From positions 202,677-266,676 of the forward strand of contig CAZJUP010000001.1 of assembly GCA_964549275.1 (NCBI GenBank): DNA of 64,000 nt, read 5' to 3'. The notes below the pieces were generated by a model. The model worked only from the letters and a program-made list of their open reading frames with translations. It did no database searches and was not told the DNA's origin. Both the position numbers and the translations under genes were made by a program. The stretch comes from CAZJUP01 sp964549275. GTDB taxonomy: Bacteria; Fidelibacterota; Marinisomatia; Marinisomatales; TCS55. Shown here piece by piece: positions 44,201 to 52,449 of this stretch. Position 1 is the first letter of the stretch. Each line of letters begins with the position of its first letter.

Positions 44201-45314
44201 TGTTGAAGAAAGAGTAAAACCGGAAAGACTTGCTCAAAAAGATAAAGGTGGGAAAGAAAAGTGGTGGTTGCATTTACGACCGCGTCCTGAACTCTACCGC
44301 ACCATTGCGCCGTTGGAGCAGGTGATGGTAATGCCATTGACGACAAAATTTCTATCATTTACTATGCACACACCAAACATTTTAATTTCACACGCTGCAG
44401 GTGCTGTTGCTTTTTCAACATTCTCTCATTTTTCAATAATTAGCACTACATTTCACATCGAATTCTCTTGGAAGGTTTCGTCCACTATGGGAGGAAGCAC
44501 ATTACGATATACTCCTTCAAGTGCATATGAAATGTTCCCATTCCCACAAAACCTAACCACAGAAACAGAATCCGAATTAGAACAAATTGGCGTAACCTAC
44601 CATGAATTCCGCCGGCAGCTCATGCTAAAAATACAGTTGGGGCTTACCAAAACTTATAATCAGTTTCATAATCCACTTCTTACAAGCGAAATAGCGAATA
44701 GTGAGGTAGTGAGTCGGATAGATTTGCAGAAAAAGTTTGGTAAAGAAACGGTGAACCTGTGGAACCACCTGAATAAAACTGACGGTGGTTGTAGTCTGGA
44801 AGAGGCGGTGAATGACATTAAACACCTGCGCCAACTGCACAAAGAAATGGATGAAGCGGTTTTACGTGCTTATAAATGGGACGACCTTGATTTAGCCCAC
44901 GACTTTTATGAGGTGGATTACCTTCCGGAAAATGACAGAGTGCGCTATACAATCAGTCCTGAAGCCCGTAAGGAGGTTTTAAAACGGTTGTTGCTACTTA
45001 ATAACGAAATCTATGACGAGGAAGTGAAACAAGGGCTGCATGGAAAGAAGAAAGGAAAGAAAAAAACCACACCTAAACCCAAGAAGATAGAAAATAAAAA
45101 ACAAGTTTCAATGGCACTTGCACCAAAACCTAAAGTCGTATCCGATAACTCTGATGGATTCCAAGTAGGACAGGATGTGATGCATCCAAAATTTGGACAC
45201 GGGATCATAAAAGAAATTGAAGGAAGTGGCGATGGAGAAAAGCTGACGATTGCTTTTGGTGGGGGTGCGGAGAAGAAACTAGTGGCGAAATATGCAGGAT
45301 TGAGGAGAATATAA
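41274..45314 (+). CDS. Eco57I/DrmMI-like adenine methyltransferase with PcrA-type Tudor tail
   Basis: This 1346-residue protein starts at GTG 41274 with GGAG upstream, overlapping the DrmD stop (TTG at 41262 is an alternative). The N-terminal about 440 residues are a large helical recognition region. The methylase domain shows DVACGSGHFLLGAARR (motif I, about 494) and CILGNPPFLGG (motif IV NPPF, about 758). A target-recognition part follows. After a Lys-rich linker (HGKKKGKKKTTPKPKK), the last about 50 residues (QDVMHPKFGHGIIKEIEGSG, FGGGAEKKLVAKYAGL) closely resemble the C-terminal Tudor domain of PcrA/UvrD. That domain is not usual in DrmMI, PglX or Eco57I proteins. Confidence 0.85.
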   Translation: MKYPSIRIEGAILSADILDKIEQGELLGQKPKDFGFEGSNVRVKDEIVKAWADAQDMWRIYKRKTENVPESKAGTTETRNFWIVPLLGLLGYDVELFRKAQEIHGKTYAISHRANNIGQFPIHIMGFRDSLDKKRIDSGPRMSPHALVQEYINLNEHLYALISNGLTIRLLRDSSRLIKLSFVEFDLDRMFEEEHFADFALMFRLIHCSRMPIKQTEGPDSLIEGYHQDSLDSGSRIRDGLSAAVERSIKSMANGFLSHPKNDKLRQEIINGHLTEKEFYQYQLRFIYRLLFLMVIEERDLIFTEETPRKKRNIYYDFYSVSRIRKLSEKRYLADKKFNDVWMSLKNTFRLFEKEFFGAKLDIKPLDGELFGANILGELNQCELNNKVMLECLTNLSVFTNPHTQQKMRVNYASLNVEEFGSVYEGLLEYDPVLDVNDSKIEFRLVKGEERSSSGSHYTPDELVQPLIKHSLEYIIEDKLKEPNPENALLSITVCDVACGSGHFLLGAARRIATELAKIRTGEDQPSPSAFREAVRDVIRNCIYGVDINPLAVELAKVALWLEAHNPGEPLNFLDHKIKCGDAIVGLAHLNELENGIANEAFKKLPGDDDSARTLAKKNKEEKNTKQRAIDFDKQVGQKIYDVNTAYADFSKMPETTPEQIETKQKAYKRLSGGSNWWKLKTLADIQTAQFFIHKTVDQSEYLTTESTYRDMLAGTKPLQGSRAVAKANVVAGEKRFFHWFLEFPEVFANGGFDCILGNPPFLGGQRLSGTFGHNYLEWLKSAFAPIGAVDLVTYFYRRIFTIIRERGFQSLLATNTIAQGDAREDGLAVMQEQGGVINYAIRSMRWPGLAAVEVAQVAVHKGKWTKEFILDNQKVERITSYLDDSEELGDPYKLHQNKNKSFQGSIVLGKGFVLEPEEAQRLIVQNPKNKDVLFPYLNGQDLNNRPDQSPSRWVINFFDWDEEKCRKEYPDCFQIVEERVKPERLAQKDKGGKEKWWLHLRPRPELYRTIAPLEQVMVMPLTTKFLSFTMHTPNILISHAAGAVAFSTFSHFSIISTTFHIEFSWKVSSTMGGSTLRYTPSSAYEMFPFPQNLTTETESELEQIGVTYHEFRRQLMLKIQLGLTKTYNQFHNPLLTSEIANSEVVSRIDLQKKFGKETVNLWNHLNKTDGGCSLEEAVNDIKHLRQLHKEMDEAVLRAYKWDDLDLAHDFYEVDYLPENDRVRYTISPEARKEVLKRLLLLNNEIYDEEVKQGLHGKKKGKKKTTPKPKKIENKKQVSMALAPKPKVVSDNSDGFQVGQDVMHPKFGHGIIKEIEGSGDGEKLTIAFGGGAEKKLVAKYAGLRRI

Positions 45315-45354
45315 TTAAAAGTGAAACCGAAATTTGTAATTAACAGGTATTAGT

Positions 45355-47166
45355 ATGTATTTATCAAACATTAAGCTTTGGAATTTTAGGAAATTCGGAA
45401 GTAATGGGGATATTGATCTTGAAAATCCAGATTTGGATTTATCGTTTACCAATGGGATGAATGTATTAATTGGAGAAAATGACTCTGGTAAATCTGCAAT
45501 TATCGACGCAATTAAGCTTGTCCTGAAAACACACAGTTATGAGTGGATTCGTGTCGAAGATGATGACTTTTTTATGGATACAACTCGATTACGAATCGAA
45601 CTAAAATTTGATGATTTGAAAGACGAGGAAGCTAAAAATTTTACAGAGTGGCTAGGATGGAAAGGCGAGGGCGAGGAGGCAATGCCGTTTTTACGATTGA
45701 TTTATGACATATCTCGGAAAGAGGACAGAATATTACCATCAGACGTTCGTGCCGGTGTTGATGATGAAGGATATATATTAAATGCTGAAGCTAGGGAATA
45801 TTTAAAGGCTACATATTTGAAACCCCTGAGAGATGCCTTATCGGAACTTATACCAAAGAAATATTCTCGTTTGTCTCAGATATTATCTGGCCACGAAGCC
45901 TTTTTGAATAAAGGTGATGATCATTATCTTGTCGGAAAATCAAAAATATTAGATGACACAATTGAAAAATACTTTGAGGGGAAAAAGGTCAACGATGATG
46001 GGATAGAAGAGGAATTGACAGATGACCAAAATGGTAAATCATTGAAAAAGGAGATAGACAGCTATATTCGCTCCTTCTACAATACATCAGCTGATACTCA
46101 AATTGATGTTCTTAAAGGCGGTCTTAAACAGATTCTGGAAAAGTTAGAATTAAAGTTACGTGATGAAATCAATCCCGGACTTGGTACACTCAATCGGCTT
46201 TTTATGGCAGCAGAGTTGCTTCATTTGAAAAAGACAAATTGGGATGGTCTAAGACTTGGATTAATCGAGGAACTTGAAGCTCATTTACATCCTCAAGTAC
46301 AATTACGTGTAATCGAATCCCTAAGCAATCAAAAAAATATCCAGCTAATTCTAACTACTCATAGTCCAAATTTGGCATCCAAAGTTAAGTTAGAGAATTT
46401 GATTATTACTAACAATTGTAATGCCTATCCTATGGGAAAGGATTATACAAAGCTTGAGGAACCTGATTATTTATTTTTAGAACGATTTCTTGATGTCACA
46501 AAGGCAAATCTGTTTTTTGCGAAGGGTGTAATATTGGTTGAGGGATGGGCAGAAGAAATATTAATTCCTGTAATTTCCCAAAAAATTGGCTTTGATTTAA
46601 TAGAAAATGGTGTTTCAATTGTAAACATTGGCAGTATTGCCTTCACTAGATATGCAAGGATATTTCAAAGGGAAGAGAGTCCATATTTGGATATTCCTGT
46701 AGCAGTAGTAACTGATTTAGATATACTGCCAGATGATGAGAATATTCCTGAACAAGATGGTACGACAGGTAAAGATAGAAAAATTCATGATAAAGAGGAA
46801 AAATACAATGGACAATCTGTGAAAGCATTCATATCTCCTCATTGGACATTGGAATATTGTATTGCTCTTACAAATGATCCATTTCGGGAATTATTTTTCA
46901 ATACAGTAAAATCAATAAGAGGAGGTGGATTAAGTCAATCTTTTGGTGTTTTTCTTGATCAAAATGAGGAGGACAAGCAATTTGCTAAGAGTCTGTATCA
47001 AGATCAAATAATCAGACCTAAAATATCAAAACCTGAACTTGCCCATAAATTTTCAAGAGCAATACTAGAGGATTCTAGCATAAATCGTGAATTATTAGAA
47101 TCTCAAAACTCAATCAAATATTTAATAGATGCTATAAAATATGCCTGTGGAAATAAAGATAACTGA
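45355..47166 (+). CDS. OLD-family ATP-dependent nuclease (GajA-like)
   Basis: This 603-residue protein has an ABC-type ATPase head (LIGENDSGKSAIIDAI at about residue 40, LIEELEAHLHPQ Walker B at about 301, TTHSPNLASK). A TOPRIM nuclease domain follows with the acidic residues in LVEGWAEE (about 396) and VVTDLDI (about 454). GajA of Gabija has the same layout and about the same length. Stand-alone OLD proteins are the alternative, but the next gene is a GajB-type helicase overlapping by 26 bp. Base composition is visibly more AT-rich than the methylase gene before it. Confidence 0.85.
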   Translation: MYLSNIKLWNFRKFGSNGDIDLENPDLDLSFTNGMNVLIGENDSGKSAIIDAIKLVLKTHSYEWIRVEDDDFFMDTTRLRIELKFDDLKDEEAKNFTEWLGWKGEGEEAMPFLRLIYDISRKEDRILPSDVRAGVDDEGYILNAEAREYLKATYLKPLRDALSELIPKKYSRLSQILSGHEAFLNKGDDHYLVGKSKILDDTIEKYFEGKKVNDDGIEEELTDDQNGKSLKKEIDSYIRSFYNTSADTQIDVLKGGLKQILEKLELKLRDEINPGLGTLNRLFMAAELLHLKKTNWDGLRLGLIEELEAHLHPQVQLRVIESLSNQKNIQLILTTHSPNLASKVKLENLIITNNCNAYPMGKDYTKLEEPDYLFLERFLDVTKANLFFAKGVILVEGWAEEILIPVISQKIGFDLIENGVSIVNIGSIAFTRYARIFQREESPYLDIPVAVVTDLDILPDDENIPEQDGTTGKDRKIHDKEEKYNGQSVKAFISPHWTLEYCIALTNDPFRELFFNTVKSIRGGGLSQSFGVFLDQNEEDKQFAKSLYQDQIIRPKISKPELAHKFSRAILEDSSINRELLESQNSIKYLIDAIKYACGNKDN

Positions 47167-49156
47167 AGAAGATATTACTTATGCAGAAAACATTCTGCTC
47201 GATTCTGGAAGTATCTTCGATGATGAAAGACAGGCATTCATTCACAACTTAAAAACAATTGACCTTCAAGCGGTACCGGGGAGTGGAAAAACCACAGTCT
47301 TATTGGCAAAGCTGTTAATTTTAGAAAAATATTTACCCTTTAAAGACGGCTCCGGTATTCTAATTATTTCCCATACAAATGCGGCAGTAGATGAAATAAA
47401 GAACAAAATTGGGAAGCATTGTCCGAAGTTGTTCACATATCCCAGTTTTGTCGGGACAATTCAAAGTTTTATCGACACATATTTGGCAATTCCTTATTAC
47501 ACGAATTGGATAAAAAAGAAGCCTAATAGGATAGATAAAGAAATATACAAAGAAAGCATTGAAAAAATATTTACATACAATATTGGTGGGTATACTCGTC
47601 AGGAACAAAAGAATGCTCGTTATTTTATTTTCGGAAACAATTGTATGAAGACTTTTAGACTGGGAATAGATGATGGAGAAATAGTATTATTAGAAAATAT
47701 TTGTGGAAATACGTTAAATATTCAAAAACCAAGGAGAGGCCGAAATTGGGAAGATTTTACAAGTGAAGAAAAAGAAAAAATAGAGAAATGGCTAATCGAC
47801 CTAAAAATTAGGATACTAAATAATACCGGTGCCTTACATTATGATGATGCTTATTTGTTAGCTAATCTTCAGCTTTTAGAATATCCAAAATCTAAATCCC
47901 TACTTCAAAAGAGATTTTCTTATGTTTTTGTAGATGAAATGCAAGATATAGGTGTACATCAATACGATATATTAGAAAACATCTTTTATGATGACGGTAG
48001 CTGTTCATCTGTATACCAAAGGATTGGTGATAAAAACCAAGCTATTTTTTCAAGTGAAGTAAAGCTTGATGATATTTGGCAGGATAGGGATACAACGTTG
48101 CAAATAACAGGAAGTTTTCGTTTAACACCAGTGAATTCCAACATTGTTAAACCATTTGGAATAGCTGAAATTGAAATTGAGGGAAGGAATGTTATTAATG
48201 ATAATGGTGAAATAATAAAACCACACATCATTGTCTATGACGATGAATCTATTAAACAGGTCATCCTAAAATACGCAGAAATAATAAAAGGTTTTCAAGA
48301 CAACGAACTTATTCCACAAAATCCTAAATATCCTTTCAAAGCGATAGCATGGGTAAAGAAAAAGGATGACCCTAAGATTGCTCTAAAAAATTACTGGCCA
48401 AAATTTGAAGAAACTGAACATAATCCGAAAATTGATTATCAGTGTTTGAAAAGTTATCTATTTGCATTTGATAAAAATACTAAAACACTTGAAGCTGTCC
48501 GGAAATACATTTTAAATGCAATGTTAAAGATCCTCCGATTGGAAAATATTCTTTTTGAGGATAGTAGAAATTATACAAAACGTCGATTAATCAATTTTCT
48601 AAAAGAAAACCACCCACATTTTTATGAGGATTTCAAGCTAAAAATATATCAGTGGAGCATCAATGTTATAAGGGGTAAAACCGAAGATGTTGTTAACGAA
48701 ATACGTTCTTTTGTTCCTGACATTTTAACCAAATTCGAAAAGATAATTGTTAAGAGTTCTACATTTATCAACGATAATATTGAGGAGAATCCTATAATTA
48801 TTCCGACTAACTCAACCGATAAAATTAATATTTGTAAAATTAACGGTATAGAAATTGATATAGCAACAGTGCATTCATCTAAAGGACAAAATCACACAGC
48901 AACCCTTTATTTGGAATCAAATTATGAACAGAGATCGGGAATTGGATATGAATCTCAAAGATTAGCGGAACAATTCAAAGGTAGTCAATTCTCTGATACA
49001 CGGGCATTCCATATACATTCAACAAAAATGGCTTATGTAGGACTTTCCAGGCCAACTCATTTATTATGTGTTGGTGTACATAAAGATCGGTACAATGAAT
49101 ATCTGAATAATATTGACGAAAATGTGTGGGAGATAGTAACACTTTCTCATGATTGA
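47141..49156 (+). CDS. UvrD-like helicase (GajB-like)
   Basis: This 671-residue superfamily 1 helicase shows VPGSGKTTVLLAK (about residue 46), YVFVDEMQDIG (about 264), TVHSSKGQNHTATLY (about 576) and AYVGLSRPTHLL (about 630). Overlap with the OLD gene indicates translational coupling, as in Gabija gajA-gajB. It is somewhat longer than the usual GajB because of a helical insert at about residues 400-560. Confidence 0.85.
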   Translation: MPVEIKITEEDITYAENILLDSGSIFDDERQAFIHNLKTIDLQAVPGSGKTTVLLAKLLILEKYLPFKDGSGILIISHTNAAVDEIKNKIGKHCPKLFTYPSFVGTIQSFIDTYLAIPYYTNWIKKKPNRIDKEIYKESIEKIFTYNIGGYTRQEQKNARYFIFGNNCMKTFRLGIDDGEIVLLENICGNTLNIQKPRRGRNWEDFTSEEKEKIEKWLIDLKIRILNNTGALHYDDAYLLANLQLLEYPKSKSLLQKRFSYVFVDEMQDIGVHQYDILENIFYDDGSCSSVYQRIGDKNQAIFSSEVKLDDIWQDRDTTLQITGSFRLTPVNSNIVKPFGIAEIEIEGRNVINDNGEIIKPHIIVYDDESIKQVILKYAEIIKGFQDNELIPQNPKYPFKAIAWVKKKDDPKIALKNYWPKFEETEHNPKIDYQCLKSYLFAFDKNTKTLEAVRKYILNAMLKILRLENILFEDSRNYTKRRLINFLKENHPHFYEDFKLKIYQWSINVIRGKTEDVVNEIRSFVPDILTKFEKIIVKSSTFINDNIEENPIIIPTNSTDKINICKINGIEIDIATVHSSKGQNHTATLYLESNYEQRSGIGYESQRLAEQFKGSQFSDTRAFHIHSTKMAYVGLSRPTHLLCVGVHKDRYNEYLNNIDENVWEIVTLSHD

Positions 49157-49199
49157 GTGAGAACTATGGTTATTTACAAAAAAAAGTCAAATGGATTCT

Positions 49200-49319
49200 A
49201 TGAGATTTATTCACTGTTCTCATCTCTTAGGAATTGCTGAAAAATGTTATCAAGTAAAGATGAACACTAATTATTGGGAGCTCAAATGCCTGGAGAATAT
49301 GAAAAAGCGATTAGCATAA
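49200..49319 (+). CDS. Possible small ORF / phosphoesterase relic
   Basis: A 39-residue frame begins MRFIHCSHLLGIAEKCYQ, which resembles the start of the SbcD/YhaO-like protein 2 kb downstream (KFIHCADLHID). There is no strong ribosome site, and its end overlaps the DUF262 gene. It could be a relic of a duplicated phosphoesterase start or coincidence. Confidence 0.25.
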   Translation: MRFIHCSHLLGIAEKCYQVKMNTNYWELKCLENMKKRLA

Positions 49320-51172
49320 AAGAGGCAATAGATCATATAAATAGTGCTTACTATTTACTACCTGCTATACAGCGTAAGTTCGTTTGGAGTAGTCAGCAAA
49401 TATGTGTTTTGTTTGATTCCATTATGCGTGGATATCCTATCAACAGTTTTATGATGTGGGATATAAAAAGTGATAAGCTAAAAAACGAATATAAGTTTTA
49501 TCGATTTATTCAAGCCTATTGTCAGCGATTCAATGAGGAAAATCCCCATATAAAAACTAGCGCTAGCTTTAAAGATTTCAAGGCTGTAATTGATGGCCAA
49601 CAAAGGTTAACATCGCTGTATATTGGATTGTGCAGTACATATGCTTATAAACAACCCCGCGTGTGGTGGCCATCTGCACAAGACGAAAGTATATTGCCGC
49701 CAAGAAAACTTTATCTTGATTTGTTGCAACCAATCAAATCTGATGAAAATGAATCTTTAATGAAATACAATTTCAGGTTTCTAACGGAAAAGCAATATGA
49801 CGATTCTATCAGAGTAAGCACATCATCGCATCACTGGTTCTGCGTTCAACAGATTTTGGAGATGCCCCAAGTTGAAGGTGGACATCATGTATGGAGTAAA
49901 ATTGTAAGACCTTATTTATCAGATTATGGACTTGAGGAAAATGAATACACGCAAGATACATTATCCCATTTATACGACGTTGTGAGGATACAAAAAATCA
50001 TTCATTATTTTAATGAAACAAGCCAGAAGATTGATCATGTACTTGATGTATTTATTCGGACTAATAGCGGTGGAACTAAACTTGACTTTTCAGATTTGTT
50101 AATGTCAATCGCTGTAGCTAATTGGGATGGAGATTTTCGCCATGAGGTTGAAAACCTTGTAAAACAAATACATCAAAGTCAAAAAATGGGTTTTTATATC
50201 GGAAGTGATTGGGTATTAAAAACTTGCTTAACTCTTGTAGATGCTGACGTTCGTTTTAAGGTAGGAAATTTTACAAGAGATCAAGTAAAGAGAATTCAAA
50301 AAAAATGGAGCACCATCAAAGAGTGTATTAAAGCGACATTTTTGTTAATTCGTCGTTTTGGTATTAATCCTCAGTCATTAACATCCAAGAATGCTGTAAT
50401 TCCAATATGTTTTTACTTGTATAAAAAGCAGAATGCAGGCACGCCACTTTATTTAACTATTAATAATTTAGCAAAACATAATGATGAACGAGAGCTGCTT
50501 AGTAAATGGTTCTATATGGTGCTATTGAAGGGGGTGTTCGGTGGTCAAGCGGATTCGATATTGAGTAGCATGAGGAGTGTACTCAATGAGAATATTTATA
50601 ACGAAAACTTTCCTTTGGACCCAATTGTAGATCACTATAAAGCAACAAATAAGGACTTACGCTTTGACATTGAATATATCGAGAGCCTTCTCGATACCCA
50701 ATATGGTGAGGGGCAATGCCGTGCATTGTTGCATTTACTGTTCCCCGAAATGAATGTCACGGAAGTATTTCATATAGATCATCTTCATCCTAAAAGTGCA
50801 TTCAAAAAGCCACAATTAAAAAAGTTAGTCTTTCTACAAAATAATGAAGATTTAATGACTTTTTACAGCGATCCAAAACATTGGAATTCAATCGCTAATC
50901 TTCATCTATTGAACGATTCTCAAAACCAATCAAAACAAGATCGAGCATTGCAGGACTGGATCGAGGATGATAGCATTTACCTTACCCGCAAAGATTTGTT
51001 TGTGAATGATATTGGTCTCGAATTTGATAACTTCAGGGAATTTTATTACAAAAGAAGGAATGCTCTAAAAAAACGGTTGATGAATCGTGTTTACATGACA
51101 GAGACATTATCCCAAGAAATAATAAGTGACGAATATGATGAAGAAGTCATTGAAGAAGAAATTATGGAATAA
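49286..51172 (+). CDS. DUF262-HNH protein (GmrSD-like type IV restriction)
   Basis: This 628-residue protein, starting at ATG 49286 with GGGAG upstream, has an N-terminal DUF262/ParB-like NTPase domain (PAIQRKFVWSSQQI, VIDGQQRLTSLYIGL with the DGQQR motif near residue 101). The C-terminal part carries an HNH-type nuclease region (FHIDHLHPKSAF near 495, later NDSQNQSKQD). This is the fused GmrS-GmrD layout that cuts glucosylated or otherwise modified cytosine DNA. The true target here is unknown. Confidence 0.85.
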   Translation: MPGEYEKAISIKEAIDHINSAYYLLPAIQRKFVWSSQQICVLFDSIMRGYPINSFMMWDIKSDKLKNEYKFYRFIQAYCQRFNEENPHIKTSASFKDFKAVIDGQQRLTSLYIGLCSTYAYKQPRVWWPSAQDESILPPRKLYLDLLQPIKSDENESLMKYNFRFLTEKQYDDSIRVSTSSHHWFCVQQILEMPQVEGGHHVWSKIVRPYLSDYGLEENEYTQDTLSHLYDVVRIQKIIHYFNETSQKIDHVLDVFIRTNSGGTKLDFSDLLMSIAVANWDGDFRHEVENLVKQIHQSQKMGFYIGSDWVLKTCLTLVDADVRFKVGNFTRDQVKRIQKKWSTIKECIKATFLLIRRFGINPQSLTSKNAVIPICFYLYKKQNAGTPLYLTINNLAKHNDERELLSKWFYMVLLKGVFGGQADSILSSMRSVLNENIYNENFPLDPIVDHYKATNKDLRFDIEYIESLLDTQYGEGQCRALLHLLFPEMNVTEVFHIDHLHPKSAFKKPQLKKLVFLQNNEDLMTFYSDPKHWNSIANLHLLNDSQNQSKQDRALQDWIEDDSIYLTRKDLFVNDIGLEFDNFREFYYKRRNALKKRLMNRVYMTETLSQEIISDEYDEEVIEEEIME

Positions 51173-51183
51173 AGGTAATCGGG

Positions 51184-52449
51184 ATGAATATGGTAAAATT
51201 TATTCACTGTGCAGATCTACACATTGACAGCCCATTCAAGGGCATTGCTAAAATTAATCCGGATCTAAAAAAACTTCTATATCAATCGACATTTGAATCA
51301 TTTAATAACATTGTGAATTTGGCAATTCAAGAGGAGGTTCATTGCGTAATTATCTCAGGTGATATTTATGATGGGGCAGATAAAAGTCTATTAGCTCAAC
51401 TGAAATTTAGGAATGGACTGCAGCAGTTATCTGAAAAAGGCATTCCAAGTTATATTGTTTATGGTAATCATGATCCGCTTGACAGTTGGGACGCTTCGAT
51501 TGAGTGGCCAGAAAATGTATTTCAATTTAGTGGAGATGAAGTTGAATATCACCCATTAACAGTTGACGGTGAAGTTGTTGCTCTTATTTATGGGATTAGT
51601 TTTCCTACAAGAGATGTAAAAGAACACCTTGCATTGAAATTCGAAAGAGTGAATGAAAATATTCCTGCGATTGCTGTCTTACATACAAATGTTGGAGAGA
51701 ATACGGGGCATGAACCATATGCTCCTGCCACAATAGATGAACTGAAATCGAGAAATATGGATTATTGGGCACTTGGTCATGTACATAATTACCAAATTCT
51801 CAATGAGAGTAATCCTTCAATTGTTTATCCGGGCAATTCACAGGCTAGAAATCCCCGGGAAAAAGGAGAAAAAGGTTGTTGTCTGGTTACATTGCATAAA
51901 ACTGGTGAATGTGAAATAAAGCATATCCCGACAGATGTTGTACGGTATCAATCAGAAGTATTGGATATCACCGATGTTGATTCTCTTGATGATATATTAA
52001 GTCTTGTAATTAATACTTGCGAAGATATTTCAAGTAAGATGGATGGAAGAAATGCAATACTCAGGTTAACACTTTCTGGTAGATGCGTCGTTAATTCTGA
52101 ATTGCATAAAGGAAACAACATTGAGGAATTAAAAGACCAGATTAGAGAATATTTCGAGGGTCAGACTCCATGGATATGGCTTGAAAGAATTAACTTGAAC
52201 ACATCCGGAGTTTACGATATTGAGGAGTTAAAAAATGGTAATGACTTTTTCGCAGATATTATTACTTACTATGAAGAATTAGAGCAAAATGAAGGAGATC
52301 AAATTTCCAGTATTCGTGAAATGCTCTCTCCAATGTTTAGTTCTTGGAAAGGACAGAAATATTTAAAGGATATATCCGATGAAGAATTGATTAAACTGGC
52401 AAACGCAGCAAGAAACTGGACTCTGGATCAAATGGTAGGGGATGTCTAA
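51184..52449 (+). CDS. YhaO/SbcD-like metallophosphoesterase
   Basis: This 421-residue protein shows every calcineurin-like nuclease motif: HCADLHIDSP, ISGDIYDG, YGNHDPLD, VLHTNVG and LGHVHNY. SbcD and YhaO proteins pair with SbcC/YhaN ATPases to cut DNA ends and hairpins. It lies 11 bp after the DUF262 gene and overlaps the YhaN-like gene by one base (TAATG), so the two are surely co-translated. The C-terminal about 130 residues resemble a YhaO capping region. Confidence 0.85.
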   Translation: MNMVKFIHCADLHIDSPFKGIAKINPDLKKLLYQSTFESFNNIVNLAIQEEVHCVIISGDIYDGADKSLLAQLKFRNGLQQLSEKGIPSYIVYGNHDPLDSWDASIEWPENVFQFSGDEVEYHPLTVDGEVVALIYGISFPTRDVKEHLALKFERVNENIPAIAVLHTNVGENTGHEPYAPATIDELKSRNMDYWALGHVHNYQILNESNPSIVYPGNSQARNPREKGEKGCCLVTLHKTGECEIKHIPTDVVRYQSEVLDITDVDSLDDILSLVINTCEDISSKMDGRNAILRLTLSGRCVVNSELHKGNNIEELKDQIREYFEGQTPWIWLERINLNTSGVYDIEELKNGNDFFADIITYYEELEQNEGDQISSIREMLSPMFSSWKGQKYLKDISDEELIKLANAARNWTLDQMVGDV

